A DNA stretch of 35,406 nt from Sedimentisphaerales bacterium (GTDB taxonomy: Bacteria; Planctomycetota; Phycisphaerae; Sedimentisphaerales; Anaerobacaceae): contig JAFGLV010000011.1 in NCBI GenBank assembly GCA_016927855.1, forward strand, positions 1-35,406, given 5' to 3'. The notes under the pieces are model-generated. The model saw nothing but the letters and a program-made list of their open reading frames with translations, ran no database searches and was not told the origin of the DNA. The position numbers and the translations under genes are program-made. This document shows positions 34,389-35,406 of the stretch, in pieces. Position 1 is the stretch's first letter. Each line of letters opens with the position of its first letter.

Positions 34389-35406
34389 ATCGTCATAGCG
34401 AAATCGACAAGCTGTTGGCCGCGTTCGCGCTGGCCGAGCTCGGTGACGAGCAGACGCGATTGGTCGAGGCTCACTTGAGCGAGTGCGAGACGTGCCGAGA
34501 CGAGGTCGAGCGGCTCGAGACCCTGCTGGCGGAAACCAGATGTTCAAGCAAATTGTCTGTCGATGAAGTCACGTGTCAGGCAGCCGGCCGCAACGTGTTG
34601 CTGGCTGCACGAAAAGAACAGACGACACCCACCCGCGACGGTCACGAACCGCGCGTGGTGGGTTTCTGGAGAATTATCATGAAAAACGGAATCACGAAAC
34701 TGGCCGTCGCCGCGCTGATCGCTGTGGCGGTGATACTGGCCTACAACGTCTTCGTCGCAGGCAATGGGAGCACCGCCTACGCCCAGGTGGTGGGCAAGTT
34801 GCAGAAGGCCCACACCATGACCTTCAGCATCATCACACAGACGGGCATGGAAACTGTCCAGACCGTCCGCACGGACATCGCCCTCAAGGAGCCCGGCTAC
34901 ATACGCATGTCCACGCCGGATGGCTACATCGGCGTCGCCGACACGTCAGGCGGCCGCATCGAAGGCATCATGCTCTTCCCGGAGTCGCGTATGTACATGA
35001 TCCTCGACATCGACAACCTTCCGACCAAGCAGGACAACGGTACGTTCATGTCCATAGAGAAGCTCCGCACCCTTCCGGCCGAGGCCGACGAGCTGCTGGG
35101 CGCGGCCAAGATCGACGGACAGACTCTGGAAGGCTTCCGCGTCCACGACGGCGACACGACCGCCACCGTCTGGGTCCACCCGGCCACGGGTGAGCTGGCG
35201 CGGGCGGAGGTGGAGTTCGCCAATGCTCCCGGCATGAACACGATCATGACCGATTTCCAGTTCGACATCCCGCTGGACGATGCCCTGTTCAGCCTCGAGC
35301 CACCCGCCGGCTATGAGCAGATGACCATCGAAGCAGACGCGTCGCAGGTGACTGAGGACGATTTCATCGCCTACCTGCGTCTCTGGTCGCGCTGGACGGT
35401 CGATGG
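34385..35406 (+). CDS. Anti-sigma factor with zinc-finger and LolA-like C-terminal part (3' end outside window)
   Basis: Open frame of 340 complete codons running off the window. Residues 1-50 form an anti-sigma zinc-finger: H30, C34 and C37 in VEAHLSECETCRDEVE, the HxxxCxxC pattern of anti-sigma domains that clamp ECF sigma factors. A membrane segment lies near 103-124 (ITKLAVAALIAVAVILAYNV). The rest is outside the cytoplasm and looks LolA-like or outer-membrane-lipoprotein-sorting-like (GYIRMSTPDGYIG, TVWVHPATGELARAEVEF). An internal ATG at 34679 has GGAG upstream and would give a signal-anchored form beginning MKNGITKLAV. The first codons overlap the sigma stop by 4 bases. The sigma pairing is firm; what the C-terminal part senses is not known. 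Confidence 0.8.
   Translation, partial: MNRHSEIDKLLAAFALAELGDEQTRLVEAHLSECETCRDEVERLETLLAETRCSSKLSVDEVTCQAAGRNVLLAARKEQTTPTRDGHEPRVVGFWRIIMKNGITKLAVAALIAVAVILAYNVFVAGNGSTAYAQVVGKLQKAHTMTFSIITQTGMETVQTVRTDIALKEPGYIRMSTPDGYIGVADTSGGRIEGIMLFPESRMYMILDIDNLPTKQDNGTFMSIEKLRTLPAEADELLGAAKIDGQTLEGFRVHDGDTTATVWVHPATGELARAEVEFANAPGMNTIMTDFQFDIPLDDALFSLEPPAGYEQMTIEADASQVTEDDFIAYLRLWSRWTVD

Overview
The window looks like a GC-rich Planctomycetota chromosome segment, probably of the Phycisphaerae/Sedimentisphaerales type. That placement is an inference. It rests on paired BlaI/BlaR1-like genes with very long extracytoplasmic tails, the MoxR-DUF58-vWA-DUF4175-DUF4159 operon, an ECF sigma gene overlapping its anti-sigma gene, a Gfo/Idh/MocA oxidoreductase with an exported-protein-like N terminus, and many dispersed palindromic repeats. 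No rRNA, tRNA, CRISPR array, transposase or phage gene is visible.

Region 1 (1-17.2 kb) is framed by two BlaI/M56 (BlaR1-type) pairs pointing towards each other. The left pair is a 5'-truncated BlaI (1-327) and a 697-aa M56 peptidase carrying two SnoaL-like domains. The right pair, on the minus strand, is a 127-aa BlaI (16859-17242) and a 2914-aa M56 protein (8046-16790). The tail of the larger protein contains two Clp-N repeats, carboxypeptidase-regulatory-like domains, a LamG-like domain and a parallel beta-helix. Between the pairs lie an HD-domain protein, a cupin, an alpha-glucan phosphorylase and a decayed Gfo/Idh/MocA oxidoreductase broken by a frameshift and repeat insertions.

Region 2 (17.6-19.05 kb) holds one secreted, glycosidase-like protein behind a good sigma70-like promoter.

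Region 3 (19.2-30.5 kb) is a long co-directional operon: MoxR AAA+ ATPase, DUF58 protein, BatA-like vWA membrane protein, DUF4175-like membrane protein, second vWA membrane protein, caspase-fold protein with altered active-site motifs, and DUF4159 protein. Several genes overlap by 4 bases. The set suggests an ATPase-driven membrane and periplasmic assembly whose substrate is unknown.

Region 4 (30.5-32.0 kb) is a GntR/YtrA-type repressor overlapping a slipin (SPFH) gene, behind a strong AT-rich promoter with an operator-like dyad. Region 5 (32.0-33.7 kb) is an exported amidohydrolase fused to a glyoxalase/VOC domain. Region 6 (33.86 kb to the end) is an ECF sigma factor overlapping an anti-sigma factor that runs off the window.

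Dispersed repeats are a strong theme. They include elements able to fold as three-way junctions (2461-2519, 23292-23344), a hairpin built of octamers (6437-6505) and GTGTCGCGGGC...GCCCGCG elements, two of which sit in frame inside coding sequence. The most unusual object is the giant M56/Clp-N/beta-helix protein.
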